DNA of 64,000 nt from Verrucomicrobiaceae bacterium (lineage in GTDB: Bacteria; Verrucomicrobiota; Verrucomicrobiia; Verrucomicrobiales; Verrucomicrobiaceae). The DNA lies in assembly GCA_024232965.1 (NCBI GenBank), contig JACKQF010000003.1, forward strand, positions 682,001 through 746,000, in the 5' to 3' direction. Under the pieces are notes generated by a model, which was given only the letters and a program-made list of their open reading frames with translations, was not told the origin of the DNA and did not search any database. Of the stretch, positions 19,343 through 29,093 are shown in pieces. How positions within the stretch are numbered: position 1 is the first letter of the stretch; each line of letters opens with the position of its first letter. The position numbers and the translations under genes were made by a program.

Positions 19343-19975
19343 TCAACATGGGGTGTTATTGTGCGGCGTGAGTTGATCCCTTGCGATGAGCATCGCGCTG
19401 GCGCGGTTGTCGACGCCGATCTTATCGAAGATATGCTGCGCATGTTTCTTCACCGTTGCGATCCCCGTGTTCAGGATCGCTGCGATGTCGGCGTTGCTCT
19501 TTCCCTGGGCCATCCAAAGAAGCACGTTGGCCTCAGCGGGTGTAAGTCCCAATTTTTCGAGAGGTTTTGCCGATGTGAAAGATGGTTGTGAGGCATCTGC
19601 CACGCTCTGAAGGCGTGCCAGCCGAGCCTCAATGGCATTGAGCAGGTCTGCTGCCGTGAAAGGCTTGGGCAGGTAGTCGTCCGCACCCATGCTCATGCCG
19701 GTGCGGATGTCGCGAGCGTCACCACGAGCGGTTAAAAAAATGAACGGCACGGAGTGAAGACTCGGCAGACTCCGGACAATGCTAATCACCGTAAACCCGT
19801 CCATGTCAGGCATCGTGATGTCGCACAAGATGATGTCAGGCGGCTGAGACTGTGCGAATTGGATGCCTATCCGTCCGTTGGGTGCCTCCAGCACTTGATA
19901 TCCTTCCAGTTGCAGGAGTTTGGTGATGTTGGTTCGCATGTGAGGTTCATCTTCGATGACGAGAACAGTCTTCAT
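19343..19975 (-). CDS. Two-component response regulator, receiver plus LuxR-type HTH
   Basis: 210 residues. The receiver domain has the acidic pair ED (8-9), phospho-acceptor Asp52 in CDITMPDMDG, Thr81 and Lys103 in LPKPF. The C-terminal NarL/LuxR helix-turn-helix (about 142-205) reads LTPAEANVLLWMAQGKSNAD then IAAILNTGIATVKKHAQHIF. It is a DNA-binding transcription regulator activated by phosphorylation. Its ATG overlaps the TGA of the histidine kinase gene (ATGA at 19975-19972), so the two are translationally coupled and form a cognate pair. Confidence 0.95.
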   Translation of the reverse strand: MKTVLVIEDEPHMRTNITKLLQLEGYQVLEAPNGRIGIQFAQSQPPDIILCDITMPDMDGFTVISIVRSLPSLHSVPFIFLTARGDARDIRTGMSMGADDYLPKPFTAADLLNAIEARLARLQSVADASQPSFTSAKPLEKLGLTPAEANVLLWMAQGKSNADIAAILNTGIATVKKHAQHIFDKIGVDNRASAMLIARDQLTPHNNTPC

Positions 19976-22872
19976 GGGTCAGTCGGGAAAAAATGAGGGA
20001 ACTTGACGACAAATTCTGCGCCACCGCCCCCCGCATTGCGGGCAAGGATGGTGCCACCGAGGGATTCGACACAGCGTTTTACGATTGCGAGCCCGAGCCC
20101 TGTTCCGGGGATCCCCGCAGTGCCGGAACCACGATGAAACGATGCGAAGATTTTGGGGATGTCTTCATCACGAAGTCCTGGTCCACGGTCCCTGACGGTA
20201 AACGTCGCATCCTCCCCATGGCGTTGTATTGAAAGTGTGACCGATGTCCCGGGTTCGGAATATTTGACCGCATTTCCAAGGAGGTTGGTGAGGATGGTCC
20301 GGAGCATCGTGTCATCACTTTGCGCCTGCGGCAGATCGATATCGGCATCCAGATCGATCAGGCAGCGATGGGAAGTGGCGGATACGACATCGCAAATAAC
20401 GCTTTGGCTGAAGTCCCGCGCATCGAGTCGGACCAGATTAGGCTTCGCAACCTCCGCACGGCCGAGACTCAGTGACTGCTCCACCAGGTCATTCATTCTC
20501 TCCACGGCCTGGTCGATGGCATCGAGTTGCGCGGTGCGCTCCTCGATACTGAACCTCGCTTCAAACCGTTTCAGCATGCTGGATGCGAATAAGACGATGC
20601 CCAGCGGGGTGCGGAACTCGTGCGAGATGGTGTTGACGAAGTTGCTTTTCAGTTGGTTCAGTTGGCGCTCTTGTTCAAGGGACTCGCGCAACTTCGTTTC
20701 CAATTGGCGCGTTTTGGTGATGTCGCGGGCAATGCTGCTCATGTAGAGCGGGGTGCCGTCGGGTGCTTTGATAATCATGCCAACGAAAGACACTGGGATC
20801 TCGTGACCATCACGGTGAAGCATCGTGATCTCGCTCTGCCAGTGCCCGTGCTTCATCGCGTGTGGGAACCCCTCCTGCTCAAACTGCTTCAATGCCGAGG
20901 GGGTAAAGAAGTCTTCGAAATTGGCTTCGGCGGGTTCTAGATCAAGCGGTAGGCCAAGCATCGAGCGTCCGGCGGGGTTGACATACAGTGGAGTCTTGTC
21001 GAGGGCGGCCATGCCAATGTGATCGGTGGAGGCATCCACCACTGAACGAAAGCGCAGCAGTTCCTCGTTGGATTGACGCAACTGCTCCTCCATGTGTCGC
21101 CGAGCGGTGATGTCGCGGGCGATCGCTGCGATGTACTCTGGCTTTCCATTGGCGGATCGAATCACCAACCCCAAAAAGGAAACCGGTATTTCGCGCCCAT
21201 CAAGGTGGCGCATGTTCAATTCTCCTTGCCAATGACCGTGCGCAAAAGCGTGGGGAAGCCCAACTAGGTTGATGAGATCTCGACCTTCGGGAGTGGAGAT
21301 CGCTTCGAACGGAATACTGCTGATGTCGGCAGCCTGATCGATGCCTAACATCGCCCTTCCCGCTGGATTCATGTACAGGGGGAAGTTCTCCAGGGTAGCG
21401 ATGGCGATGAAGTCCGTCGAGGTCTCCGAGATTGCTCGGAAACGCTCCTGCTCCCTCTGCGATTCAAGTAGGGCTGCCGTCTGCCGCCGCACCTGGAGTC
21501 GCAGCGCGACGATCCAGATAACGGCGATCAGCACCGCCGCGAGGCCGCCGAACACCCAGCGCATCAGGTGCCTCGCTTGCAGGGGCGCTAGCGTTGGACC
21601 CATGTCGTTCAAGTCGTTCAGGTTGATGCGAAAGCGCTCCGTCTTTCCTTCGGAGCCGCGAAAAGCCATCGCGATGCCGTTGAGTCGAATGTAGTCACCT
21701 GTCTTGACGGGTAAGGTCACCGCAGCTTCCTTTTGTAGCAGTGCCCAAAACGACACGCCGTCATCGTTGACCGTTAGGATGTGATTGAAGTAGCCATCCC
21801 GGTCCTTTTCCACCGTGATGTCTACGACCTCACCCGTTACCGACACAGGGCGTCCGTCGAAGTCGCCCTGAAGGATCGTTGAGGATGGCACTGGCTCCCA
21901 AGGCGGTGGTTCTACTTGGCGTAGAATGCGCCATTCGCACTGCACCAGCCATGGCATCGCTTTGCCAGGCAAATCCTGAAAAACGTAGCCGACGACTTCT
22001 ACGACATCGCCGGGATGAAGAGAAGGGTTCTCCTGAACTTGCCGGTGATCCTGATTCGAGGCATTGAGAAACGCGTTCTTTCCGGCACGGGCAGTGCTGG
22101 TGCCGTCTTGAAAATAAAACCACCCGGCCGGCGATGCATAGGTGACGGTGCCGATACTGCGGAACCGTTCCGGTTGGGCGGAGGGCTCTTCCCGAAGGCT
22201 TTGCAAGGTTCGTAGTGGCCGTGTGAAGACGTCCGGATTTCCGGGTTGGAGAATGCGCAGATCTGCAGAGGATGCCAGAGGGATGCGGCCGCCGCTGGTG
22301 GCACCATCGGGCGTAGAGCCTGAGTGGGCCACTCCAATGACTTCAACCAATGCATCAAGGAGGTCGTCAGGTCGTTGCCGTTCTCCGTCCCTGAGGTGCC
22401 AGCAAATGGTCAGCGCGATGGTTCCAGAGCGCACCAAGAGTTGCACCTCGCCTTTGACGAGTGCGATGTCATGCACGGCACCTGTGAGCTTAACGCGTTG
22501 ACAGTGGGATCCTCCATTTACGAGCGACTCTGCGGCTACGCTTTCTGGTTCCGGCAGAGGAGATTCACCCGTCTTGGTGAGGACCTCGCCGCGAACTTGC
22601 AATCCACCGCCGTAGCCGACGAGCACCCCATGCACCTTTACCACATCACCGACGCTGACCTGCCGTCCCGCATTCCACACCTGGATTTGTAGGGCATCAC
22701 TGCTGTCCTGGATGAAAAAGTGATGTGTCTCAACACAGGTTACGGTGCCCTGGCACTCAACCGAACGGCCTGCGATGCCTTGTTGCCTCAGTTCGTGCAA
22801 GTTCAAAAATTGAGCCGCCGTTTGGGCATGCATCGGAGTTGCCGCCAAGTTTAAGGCAACTATCAGGTTCAT
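19972..22872 (-). CDS. Hybrid-architecture sensor histidine kinase: exported OB-fold region, TM helix, two PAS, HisKA, HATPase
   Basis: 966 residues from ATG 22872 (MNLIVALNLAATPMHAQ, a signal peptide). An in-frame GTG at 22893 would add VHPRRTF and a better basic N-region. About residues 25-430 are predicted periplasmic and contain repeated OB-fold-like segments (VGDVVKVHGVLVGYGGGLQV, PGDVVEVVGYVFQ, TGDYIRLNGIAMAF). A TM helix (about 437-460) is followed by two near-duplicate PAS domains (ISETSTDFIAIA, VDASTDHIGMAA), HisKA with phosphorylated His751 (TISHEFRTPLG) and an HATPase with NLLGNAVKYS, DRGPGL and GTGLGLAIVKR. It lies downstream of the DUF1800 and DUF1501 genes on the same strand. 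Confidence 0.92.
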   Translation of the reverse strand: MNLIVALNLAATPMHAQTAAQFLNLHELRQQGIAGRSVECQGTVTCVETHHFFIQDSSDALQIQVWNAGRQVSVGDVVKVHGVLVGYGGGLQVRGEVLTKTGESPLPEPESVAAESLVNGGSHCQRVKLTGAVHDIALVKGEVQLLVRSGTIALTICWHLRDGERQRPDDLLDALVEVIGVAHSGSTPDGATSGGRIPLASSADLRILQPGNPDVFTRPLRTLQSLREEPSAQPERFRSIGTVTYASPAGWFYFQDGTSTARAGKNAFLNASNQDHRQVQENPSLHPGDVVEVVGYVFQDLPGKAMPWLVQCEWRILRQVEPPPWEPVPSSTILQGDFDGRPVSVTGEVVDITVEKDRDGYFNHILTVNDDGVSFWALLQKEAAVTLPVKTGDYIRLNGIAMAFRGSEGKTERFRINLNDLNDMGPTLAPLQARHLMRWVFGGLAAVLIAVIWIVALRLQVRRQTAALLESQREQERFRAISETSTDFIAIATLENFPLYMNPAGRAMLGIDQAADISSIPFEAISTPEGRDLINLVGLPHAFAHGHWQGELNMRHLDGREIPVSFLGLVIRSANGKPEYIAAIARDITARRHMEEQLRQSNEELLRFRSVVDASTDHIGMAALDKTPLYVNPAGRSMLGLPLDLEPAEANFEDFFTPSALKQFEQEGFPHAMKHGHWQSEITMLHRDGHEIPVSFVGMIIKAPDGTPLYMSSIARDITKTRQLETKLRESLEQERQLNQLKSNFVNTISHEFRTPLGIVLFASSMLKRFEARFSIEERTAQLDAIDQAVERMNDLVEQSLSLGRAEVAKPNLVRLDARDFSQSVICDVVSATSHRCLIDLDADIDLPQAQSDDTMLRTILTNLLGNAVKYSEPGTSVTLSIQRHGEDATFTVRDRGPGLRDEDIPKIFASFHRGSGTAGIPGTGLGLAIVKRCVESLGGTILARNAGGGGAEFVVKFPHFFPTDP

Positions 22873-22994
22873 GAATGTGCGTCGGGGGTGCACGATGAAT
22901 GGGGACGCGCCAACTTTGAAGCTTCGGGCACTAAGACACAAGGCCGAAACCTTATGCCTTCCCCTAAAGTGGAAGCCCCCACGCAGCGCCTGCC

Positions 22995-24374
22995 TCAAGG
23001 GCCCATGAACCCCAGATCGCTGGTGGCAAAGTTGCCGATGCTGGGAAAGACAACGTTCATCGCAGCTCCATCGGGAACGCCAAACCAACGGGCCAAAGTG
23101 GAGCCGTATTGTGCGATCGCTGTGGTGGGGATCATCGCTCCGCGGGATCCCGAATCATCCGGGCCGCCCACTCTCAACTCTGGAAACGTGCCATAGACTT
23201 CACCACCGCGCACGGCTCCACCCAGGATAAGGTGGTGGTTGCCCCAGCCATGGTCGCAGCCAGTGCCGCTTGGCTGGAGCGTGCGGCCGAAGTCCGATAC
23301 GGTGAAACTTGTCACCTGATCGGGGATTTGCAGGTCGTCTTCCGTGGCCTTGTAAAACGCCTCCATCGCTTCGGAGAGATCATAGAGCAGGTTCCACTGC
23401 TGCCAGCTCTGGGACGCGTGGGTGTCAAATCCGCCCATGCTGCAAAAGAACACTTGGCGAGACATCCCCGTGGTGCCGCGAATCTTGATAATCTTCGCCA
23501 CCTGCTGCAGTTGGGCTCCGATGGGGGTTGCCGGGAACGGAGTGCTGAGCTGCGCAGGCAATCCAGAAAGCAGCGCGTTGAGATCCATCGCATCCTGGCG
23601 CGATTGATTCGCGGCCTGGACCAGCTTCAGACCACTATCAAGTTGCAGGATCTGCTGCAGGCCGCTCTTGCGTGCGTTCGCCGCGGATTGGGGGAAGAGG
23701 TTCATACCTGCCGTATCGCAATTGAATCCTGGGAACAAACTTGTGGATTGAATCAACCCACCTTTGCAAAACAACGATGGACCCGCCAGCGATACGGCTG
23801 CGGGAAAAGTGGATGTGCCGTTGAGCGCCATCATCATGTCTGCGGCACGTCCACCCCAGCCTGTCCCGCCGCTGGTGGAGGCGATGCCACTCTGGATTTG
23901 TTGCACCTGATCGGAATGGGAGAAGAGATTCGTCGGAAGGGAGATGCCGGACTGTGTATTGAGGAGTTGGAGTCGGGTCACCGGATGAACGAGCATGCCG
24001 ACGTTCGCGAGCACGGCCAGTTTGCCGGTCGATGTGCTGTTGCCATCCCAACGCGGATGCAGATGTGTTAGGCCTGGATTTAACCCATAGGCAGTACCAT
24101 TGCCCGTTTCCACTTCCAGCAGTGGCCCATTGGAATCGGGTAGGGCGAGACTTCCGCGCTCTGCCTTGTAGTCATCGAAGTCCCCTTTGGTCAGCGGAAC
24201 GATGGTGTTGTGGCCATCGTTACCGCCGGCAAGTTGGATGCAAACCAAGGCCTTGTAATCGTTCGGGCTGCTGTTGGTTTGTGCGAGTGTGTTGAACATT
24301 CCCAGGCGATTGATGAGGGCAGTGCTGCCCATGCCTGCGAGAAGGTGACGACGTGTCATCGGATTCGGATACAT
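22995..24374 (-). CDS. DUF1501 family exported protein
   Basis: 459 residues with Tat-like leader (MTRRHLLAGMGSTALI, either at ATG 24374 or the internal Met at residue 6). It shows the DUF1501 subtype that accompanies DUF1800: ALVCIQLAGGNDGHNTIVPL, FFCSMGGFDTHASQSWQQWN and FTVSDFGRTLQPSGTGCDHG with WGNHHLILGGAVRG. The gene begins 22 bp after the DUF1800 stop, so the two are an operon. The active role is not known; the pair is common in PVC bacteria, Bacteroidota and some proteobacteria. Confidence 0.93.
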   Translation of the reverse strand: MYPNPMTRRHLLAGMGSTALINRLGMFNTLAQTNSSPNDYKALVCIQLAGGNDGHNTIVPLTKGDFDDYKAERGSLALPDSNGPLLEVETGNGTAYGLNPGLTHLHPRWDGNSTSTGKLAVLANVGMLVHPVTRLQLLNTQSGISLPTNLFSHSDQVQQIQSGIASTSGGTGWGGRAADMMMALNGTSTFPAAVSLAGPSLFCKGGLIQSTSLFPGFNCDTAGMNLFPQSAANARKSGLQQILQLDSGLKLVQAANQSRQDAMDLNALLSGLPAQLSTPFPATPIGAQLQQVAKIIKIRGTTGMSRQVFFCSMGGFDTHASQSWQQWNLLYDLSEAMEAFYKATEDDLQIPDQVTSFTVSDFGRTLQPSGTGCDHGWGNHHLILGGAVRGGEVYGTFPELRVGGPDDSGSRGAMIPTTAIAQYGSTLARWFGVPDGAAMNVVFPSIGNFATSDLGFMGP

Positions 24375-24396
24375 ACGGGTGGAGTTTGGGCGAGAG

Positions 24397-26925
24397 TTAA
24401 TGCTGAACCGCGTATTGGCCGCTCAGAGCGGTGAGATAAAGGACGGTCTCGATGCGGGTCCTCGCGTCGTAGCCGGGTGTCGCGGCGTCGATCAGTAGGG
24501 ACTTCATTGGGGCAGGCATTCGACCGTAGAGGAGCGCTTGATTTACCGCCTCTACTAGACCCGGCATGTCGTTGCCGTACGGTTGAAATGGTGTCAGATT
24601 GACGACCACATCCGCACTGGGATAATGCAGAATTTGGTAGAATAGATTGCCGCGCAAAGTCGCATCTGTTGGTGAGTAGATCTGGTATTCAGGGCCATAC
24701 AATGTTGGGTCTCCGGGCAGTCGGTAGAGTGGCGAAAACCAATTGAAAACGGACGGTGGTTCCAGCACGGGCTGTGTCATGTAGTCAAACAGGTAGCTCA
24801 ACTGCTGGCCGCTGGTGAATTTGCCACCCAGAGCTCGGAGCAGTCCGGAGACCTGTAGGATCGGTTCCTTCAGTCTCCCAGAATTCGCCGTTGGGACATC
24901 ATTACGCGCTTCCGCATCCATGAGTATGGCTGTGATGACTGCTTTCAGATCGCCCTTCACACCTTGACCGTTATCATTGAAGACGGTCGCCACTCGCTGA
25001 ATATAAGCCGGGGAAGGGTTGCTCGTCACCAAGCTGCGGATCAGACGTGTGGAAATGAAGGGTGCGGTGTTGGGGTGGTTCATCAGGCAATCGATCACCC
25101 CGTCCAAATCTTGTTGGACGCTCTGGCCAGAAGGCAGCGTCGTCCCCAGAATGCTTTTTGAACGCGTGTCGTGTCGCGACGGTTGTGGCACCATGGGTGC
25201 AGTAAAATTCTCGTAGCTGTTGCCTGCGTAGACCCAGCCAGTCAATGCAAGCGCCACCTGCACTACTGTCTCCTGATCATAGGCGGGAATCGGTTGCAGG
25301 GCGGCATCCATCTTCACGCTGCCGTCCAAGTTCAGTTGCCAAAGTCCGATGCTGAATAGTTGCATCAGCTCTCTCGCGTAATTCTCATTGGCTCCTCCTG
25401 ACAAAGAAGGCTTCGCTGAATTGGCCAAATCCAGGTATTTGCCCATGGATGGGCAAAGGGTCATGTCGTGAAGCAGAGCGCGGTAATTTCCAAACGCATG
25501 CTGGCTCAGGAGTCGCATCCACGGCACCATCGCATCAGGGTAGATCAATTTGTTGCTCGATGCGACGATGATTTGGCCCAGGGAGTAGGCCACTCGTTGC
25601 CGCAGTTGATCGGGCGCCGTGGTATAGTTGGAGAGGCACCACTGGCGCAACTCTCCCATCGAATTGCTAGTCGGCAGAGGTATCACGGTCTCCGGCATGG
25701 CGAATTGTTCTGCCAACCATGCTACCTTGCCCTTCTGGGCCAGTTCTGCCAGCGTCGTAGGGCTTGGGCCAAAAGTCGCCTGCTCCAGAAAGCGCGCATC
25801 ACTGAGCGAGACCGCGCTTGGCGGGGGCGGCACTAACGTCACGGTAGCGGTGCCGAAAGAGCCCGAAGAAGCCTGAGCTACGGCCATTAAGGTGACTTTG
25901 TTGCTCCCCGGCATCAGTTGCGGCGCGGTATAAACACCACTGGTTGGATTAATGCTGCCCCCACCACTTGTGATCGACCACGAAACCGCATTATTGCTCG
26001 TGCCAGTGAGCGTAGCCGTGAAGGTCGTGCTGCCACCCAAGGTGACGCTGGCATTGGGTGGTGTCACCGTCACGATTACGGGCGGTGGGGGTGGTGGGAG
26101 TAGCGTGATCGATGCCGTTGCTGCCGCCGAAGGACTGCTGGCAGAGGTAGCCCGAACCTGAACGGTGGTGGATGCGGGCAGGGCAACGGGGGCCGTATAG
26201 ACGCCGGTAGCGCTGTTGATTGTGCCTGCACCGGATGCAATGGACCAGATCACGGTTTTGTCCTCCGTGCCCGTTACTGTCGCCACAAAAGATTGCGTCG
26301 CCCCAGGTAGCAGTGCCGTCGACGTGGGTGTCAGTGCCACGCTCACGACGGCGTTTCTCACGATCACGGGCACGTTGTTGCCCGTCAGCCCTCCGGCTCC
26401 AGGTTGCTGGACGGCAAACTGTAGCGTGCCCGCCTCCGCTGCCACTCCATTTGCGATGAGTTTTGTTGGTGACACATAGGCGGTGGTCACGGGAGAACCA
26501 TTCACTAGGACCACAGAGTCAGGCGCAAAGTTTGCTCCATTCAGGCTGACTTGATAGTTGCCGATCGTGAGTGTGTTTGGATAAGTGCTCCACAGCCACG
26601 GAAACTTCCGCGTGATGGCGACTGTCGATGACCCAAAAATCGTCGGACTAGCAGTGCTGCGGGCCTTGATGGTGATTACATTTTGCGGCGGCACCACGGA
26701 TGGGGCAACGTAAAGACCGGCCGAGGTAATGCTTCCATACGTGGCGCTGCCACCGACCACATCATTCACCAACCACTCAACCGTGTTCGGCGTCATTGGA
26801 ACATAAGCAGTGAACTGTCGGGTCGAACCCGGCTCGATGGTTGGATACCCGGGATAGACAGAGATTCCAGCAAGAGCCTGGGGCATGGCGACGAAGAGCA
26901 TGCTGGGGAGTATGACCGTGGTCAT
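24397..26925 (-). CDS. DUF1800 family exported protein with Ig-like domains
   Basis: 842 residues. After the signal peptide (MTTVILPSMLFVAMPQALAG) come several Ig-like/BIG2-type domains: one or two IPT-like in the first 190 residues, then two with the repeated motif ATVTGTEDKTVIWSIASGAG and ATLTGTSNNAVSWSITSGGG, separated by a PPPPPP linker. The C-terminal ~480 residues are DUF1800: ARFLEQATFGPSPTTLAELA, ANENYARELMQLFSIGLW, VVQVALALTGWVY and PILQVSGLLRALGG. It probably acts at the cell surface with the downstream DUF1501 partner. First gene of a four-gene minus-strand run ending in the two-component pair. Confidence 0.92.
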   Translation of the reverse strand: MTTVILPSMLFVAMPQALAGISVYPGYPTIEPGSTRQFTAYVPMTPNTVEWLVNDVVGGSATYGSITSAGLYVAPSVVPPQNVITIKARSTASPTIFGSSTVAITRKFPWLWSTYPNTLTIGNYQVSLNGANFAPDSVVLVNGSPVTTAYVSPTKLIANGVAAEAGTLQFAVQQPGAGGLTGNNVPVIVRNAVVSVALTPTSTALLPGATQSFVATVTGTEDKTVIWSIASGAGTINSATGVYTAPVALPASTTVQVRATSASSPSAAATASITLLPPPPPPVIVTVTPPNASVTLGGSTTFTATLTGTSNNAVSWSITSGGGSINPTSGVYTAPQLMPGSNKVTLMAVAQASSGSFGTATVTLVPPPPSAVSLSDARFLEQATFGPSPTTLAELAQKGKVAWLAEQFAMPETVIPLPTSNSMGELRQWCLSNYTTAPDQLRQRVAYSLGQIIVASSNKLIYPDAMVPWMRLLSQHAFGNYRALLHDMTLCPSMGKYLDLANSAKPSLSGGANENYARELMQLFSIGLWQLNLDGSVKMDAALQPIPAYDQETVVQVALALTGWVYAGNSYENFTAPMVPQPSRHDTRSKSILGTTLPSGQSVQQDLDGVIDCLMNHPNTAPFISTRLIRSLVTSNPSPAYIQRVATVFNDNGQGVKGDLKAVITAILMDAEARNDVPTANSGRLKEPILQVSGLLRALGGKFTSGQQLSYLFDYMTQPVLEPPSVFNWFSPLYRLPGDPTLYGPEYQIYSPTDATLRGNLFYQILHYPSADVVVNLTPFQPYGNDMPGLVEAVNQALLYGRMPAPMKSLLIDAATPGYDARTRIETVLYLTALSGQYAVQH

Positions 26926-27173
26926 GCTGCGGATGAGCCATCGAAGGATTGGCCGGTGCGGGATGCTGTAGAGGCCGGGGAGGGTCCGTGGGGTATCTCA
27001 TGGTCGCAATCAATACCCGGTGACGTGCCGCCCTAGAATTCCACTTTTGGAGCACTCATACGGATTGTTCTGCCACTTTGGGCGAAGATCCTTCGATACG
27101 GCCGCGTGCCAGGTTCGGTGAGATTGTGATCGATTAGTCGAAACTCGGAGATCATCGACAGCGTTGAACCACG

Positions 27174-29093
27174 ATGCCTATGCAGAGCAGCCCATCTCGG
27201 ATCACTTTTCATCGTTGCTTCTTGTTTTTCTCAGCGTGTTTGAGTTTGCCCGTCGCCCAGTGCCTGGCCTTGGATGAGGCGAAGCCAAACATCATTGTGA
27301 TCGTTGCCGATGATCTCGGATACGCGGATGTCTTCTTTAATCCGCTGCATTCGAAACAGATCAAGACACCCCATCTCGACTCGCTAGCCTCGCAAAGCGT
27401 GGTTTGTCGGCAGGGTTATGTTACCGGCCATGTTTGTTCTGTTACGCGTGCAGGATTGATGACGGGTCGTTACCAGCAGCGTCTTGGCCTTTACACGGGA
27501 GGCGAGGCCGGCTCTGGACTGCCGATGACGGAAAAGATCTTTCCGCAGTTTTTGAAGCCTGCTGGTTATGCGACCTGTCAGTTGGGGAAGTGGCACCTCG
27601 GCCCCGACTTGCAGTGGAGCCCTGCGCTGCGCGGCTTTGACGAAGTCTTCGGCTTCTTGGGGCGTGGCGCTCATGATTACTTTAAGCTCGATGATCCTGA
27701 GGATCCGATTTATCGAGGCACGGAAGTCGTCAAAGAAACCGGTTACTTGACCGACCGTTTGGGTGAAGAGGCTGTTGCGTTCATTGGTCGCCAGAAGAGT
27801 CACCCCTTCTTCCTCTACCTCGCCTTCAATGCGGTGCATGCGCCCTTGCAGGCTCCTGAAGATGAGATCGCCAAGTTCGATACGGGCAACCCGGACCGCA
27901 ACACCTTGCTTGCCATGGGTAAGCGTATGGATGACGCCATTGGCAGCATCGTGGCGAAACTCAAGAGCGATGGAACCTGGGAGAATACCCTGCTTTTTTT
28001 CATCAGCGACAATGGCGGTCCGCTCGCTCAAACTGCGGATAACACGCCGCTGCGTGGCGGCAAGCACCAGGACTACGAGGGCGGCATTCGCGTGCCGTTC
28101 CTCGTCTGCTGGCCCAGCAAACTTAAGGCTGGGTCGAGCGATGTGGTGGTCAGTTCGCTCGATATTTTGCCGACCGTGCTCGCTGCAACAGGTATCGATC
28201 TACCCGCAGACAAGCCGCTCGACGGCATCAATCTTTTTCCCATTCTGACGGGCGAAACGGTGGCTCCGAAACGAGAGCTGTTTTGGTGTTCTGGCAGTGA
28301 CGAAGGCTGGTGGGCCGTGCGGTCTGGGGACTGGAAAGTGGTCGGTGAAAAGGGGACCATCGGTCTCTTTGATCTCGCTAACGATGTCTCCGAGGCGAAT
28401 AACCTCGCCCCCCAGATGCGGGAGAAGGTTGCTGCCCTGACCCAACTCCACACCGATTGGCTCGCCACGATGGCGGAGCCCGTTAAGGCCGGAGCGAAAC
28501 GTTTTGACTTGGCACCTGGGGGCCAACCAGAAGGCAAACGACCGAAAAAGAAAAAAAAGAATCAAGGTGTCGCAGCCACCGATGGTTCGATCACGGAATC
28601 ATTTGCCGCCATGCCGGGCAAGCCGTGGAAGACCCAACGGGGCACCTGGGAGATCAAGGAGGCAGCGCTCTGGGGCTCTGCTAGCGAGGGCGAACGAGAT
28701 GCGATGATGCGTTGTCCTGCGACGTTTGCCGGCGGAACACTTGCTTTGGACTTCAACCTCAGTCTCAAGAGTCGTTTCGCGCTGCGATTTGCTTCGACCA
28801 CAGGAGAGGCGCTGTTCCGTGCCGACATCACCGAGAAGGCTCTCACTGTGACGAAGCTGGGTGACCGGAACGAACTGCTGAAGAAGCTCCCCTTGGAAAT
28901 CACGGCAGATGCTTGGCACAAGCTCACTCTGAAGTTCGATGGCCCTGAGCTCTATGCCGAACTCGACGGCTCGCCCTTGCCGATTTCGGATGCGGTCTTC
29001 GCGAATGAAAAATCCGAAGCGACCTTTCTGCTCTCCGGTCGCAGTGTAGGGTTTCGCCACTTCTCGCTCCAACCCGCAAGCTCCAAGCCATGA
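27174..29093 (+). CDS. Exported sulfatase-family protein with atypical formylglycine motif and C-terminal lectin-like domain
   Basis: 639 residues, signal peptide to about residue 32. The sulfatase domain (about 36-455) has IVIVADDLGYADV (metal site), GKWHLG, SDNGGP and GGIRVPF. The catalytic-Cys motif is C88-S-V-T-R92 (HVCSVTRAGLMTG). The usual formylglycine signature is C-x-[PA]-x-R, so Val90 breaks it; codon 27441-27443 is gtt. A Lys-rich linker (GKRPKKKKK) joins a C-terminal beta-sandwich of about 150 residues (WKTQRGTWEIKEAALWG...), like laminin-G/DUF1080 domains, possibly glycan-binding. It overlaps the next sulfatase by ATGA. It may be an unmodified or inactive sulfatase homologue. Confidence 0.9.
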   Translation: MPMQSSPSRITFHRCFLFFSACLSLPVAQCLALDEAKPNIIVIVADDLGYADVFFNPLHSKQIKTPHLDSLASQSVVCRQGYVTGHVCSVTRAGLMTGRYQQRLGLYTGGEAGSGLPMTEKIFPQFLKPAGYATCQLGKWHLGPDLQWSPALRGFDEVFGFLGRGAHDYFKLDDPEDPIYRGTEVVKETGYLTDRLGEEAVAFIGRQKSHPFFLYLAFNAVHAPLQAPEDEIAKFDTGNPDRNTLLAMGKRMDDAIGSIVAKLKSDGTWENTLLFFISDNGGPLAQTADNTPLRGGKHQDYEGGIRVPFLVCWPSKLKAGSSDVVVSSLDILPTVLAATGIDLPADKPLDGINLFPILTGETVAPKRELFWCSGSDEGWWAVRSGDWKVVGEKGTIGLFDLANDVSEANNLAPQMREKVAALTQLHTDWLATMAEPVKAGAKRFDLAPGGQPEGKRPKKKKKNQGVAATDGSITESFAAMPGKPWKTQRGTWEIKEAALWGSASEGERDAMMRCPATFAGGTLALDFNLSLKSRFALRFASTTGEALFRADITEKALTVTKLGDRNELLKKLPLEITADAWHKLTLKFDGPELYAELDGSPLPISDAVFANEKSEATFLLSGRSVGFRHFSLQPASSKP

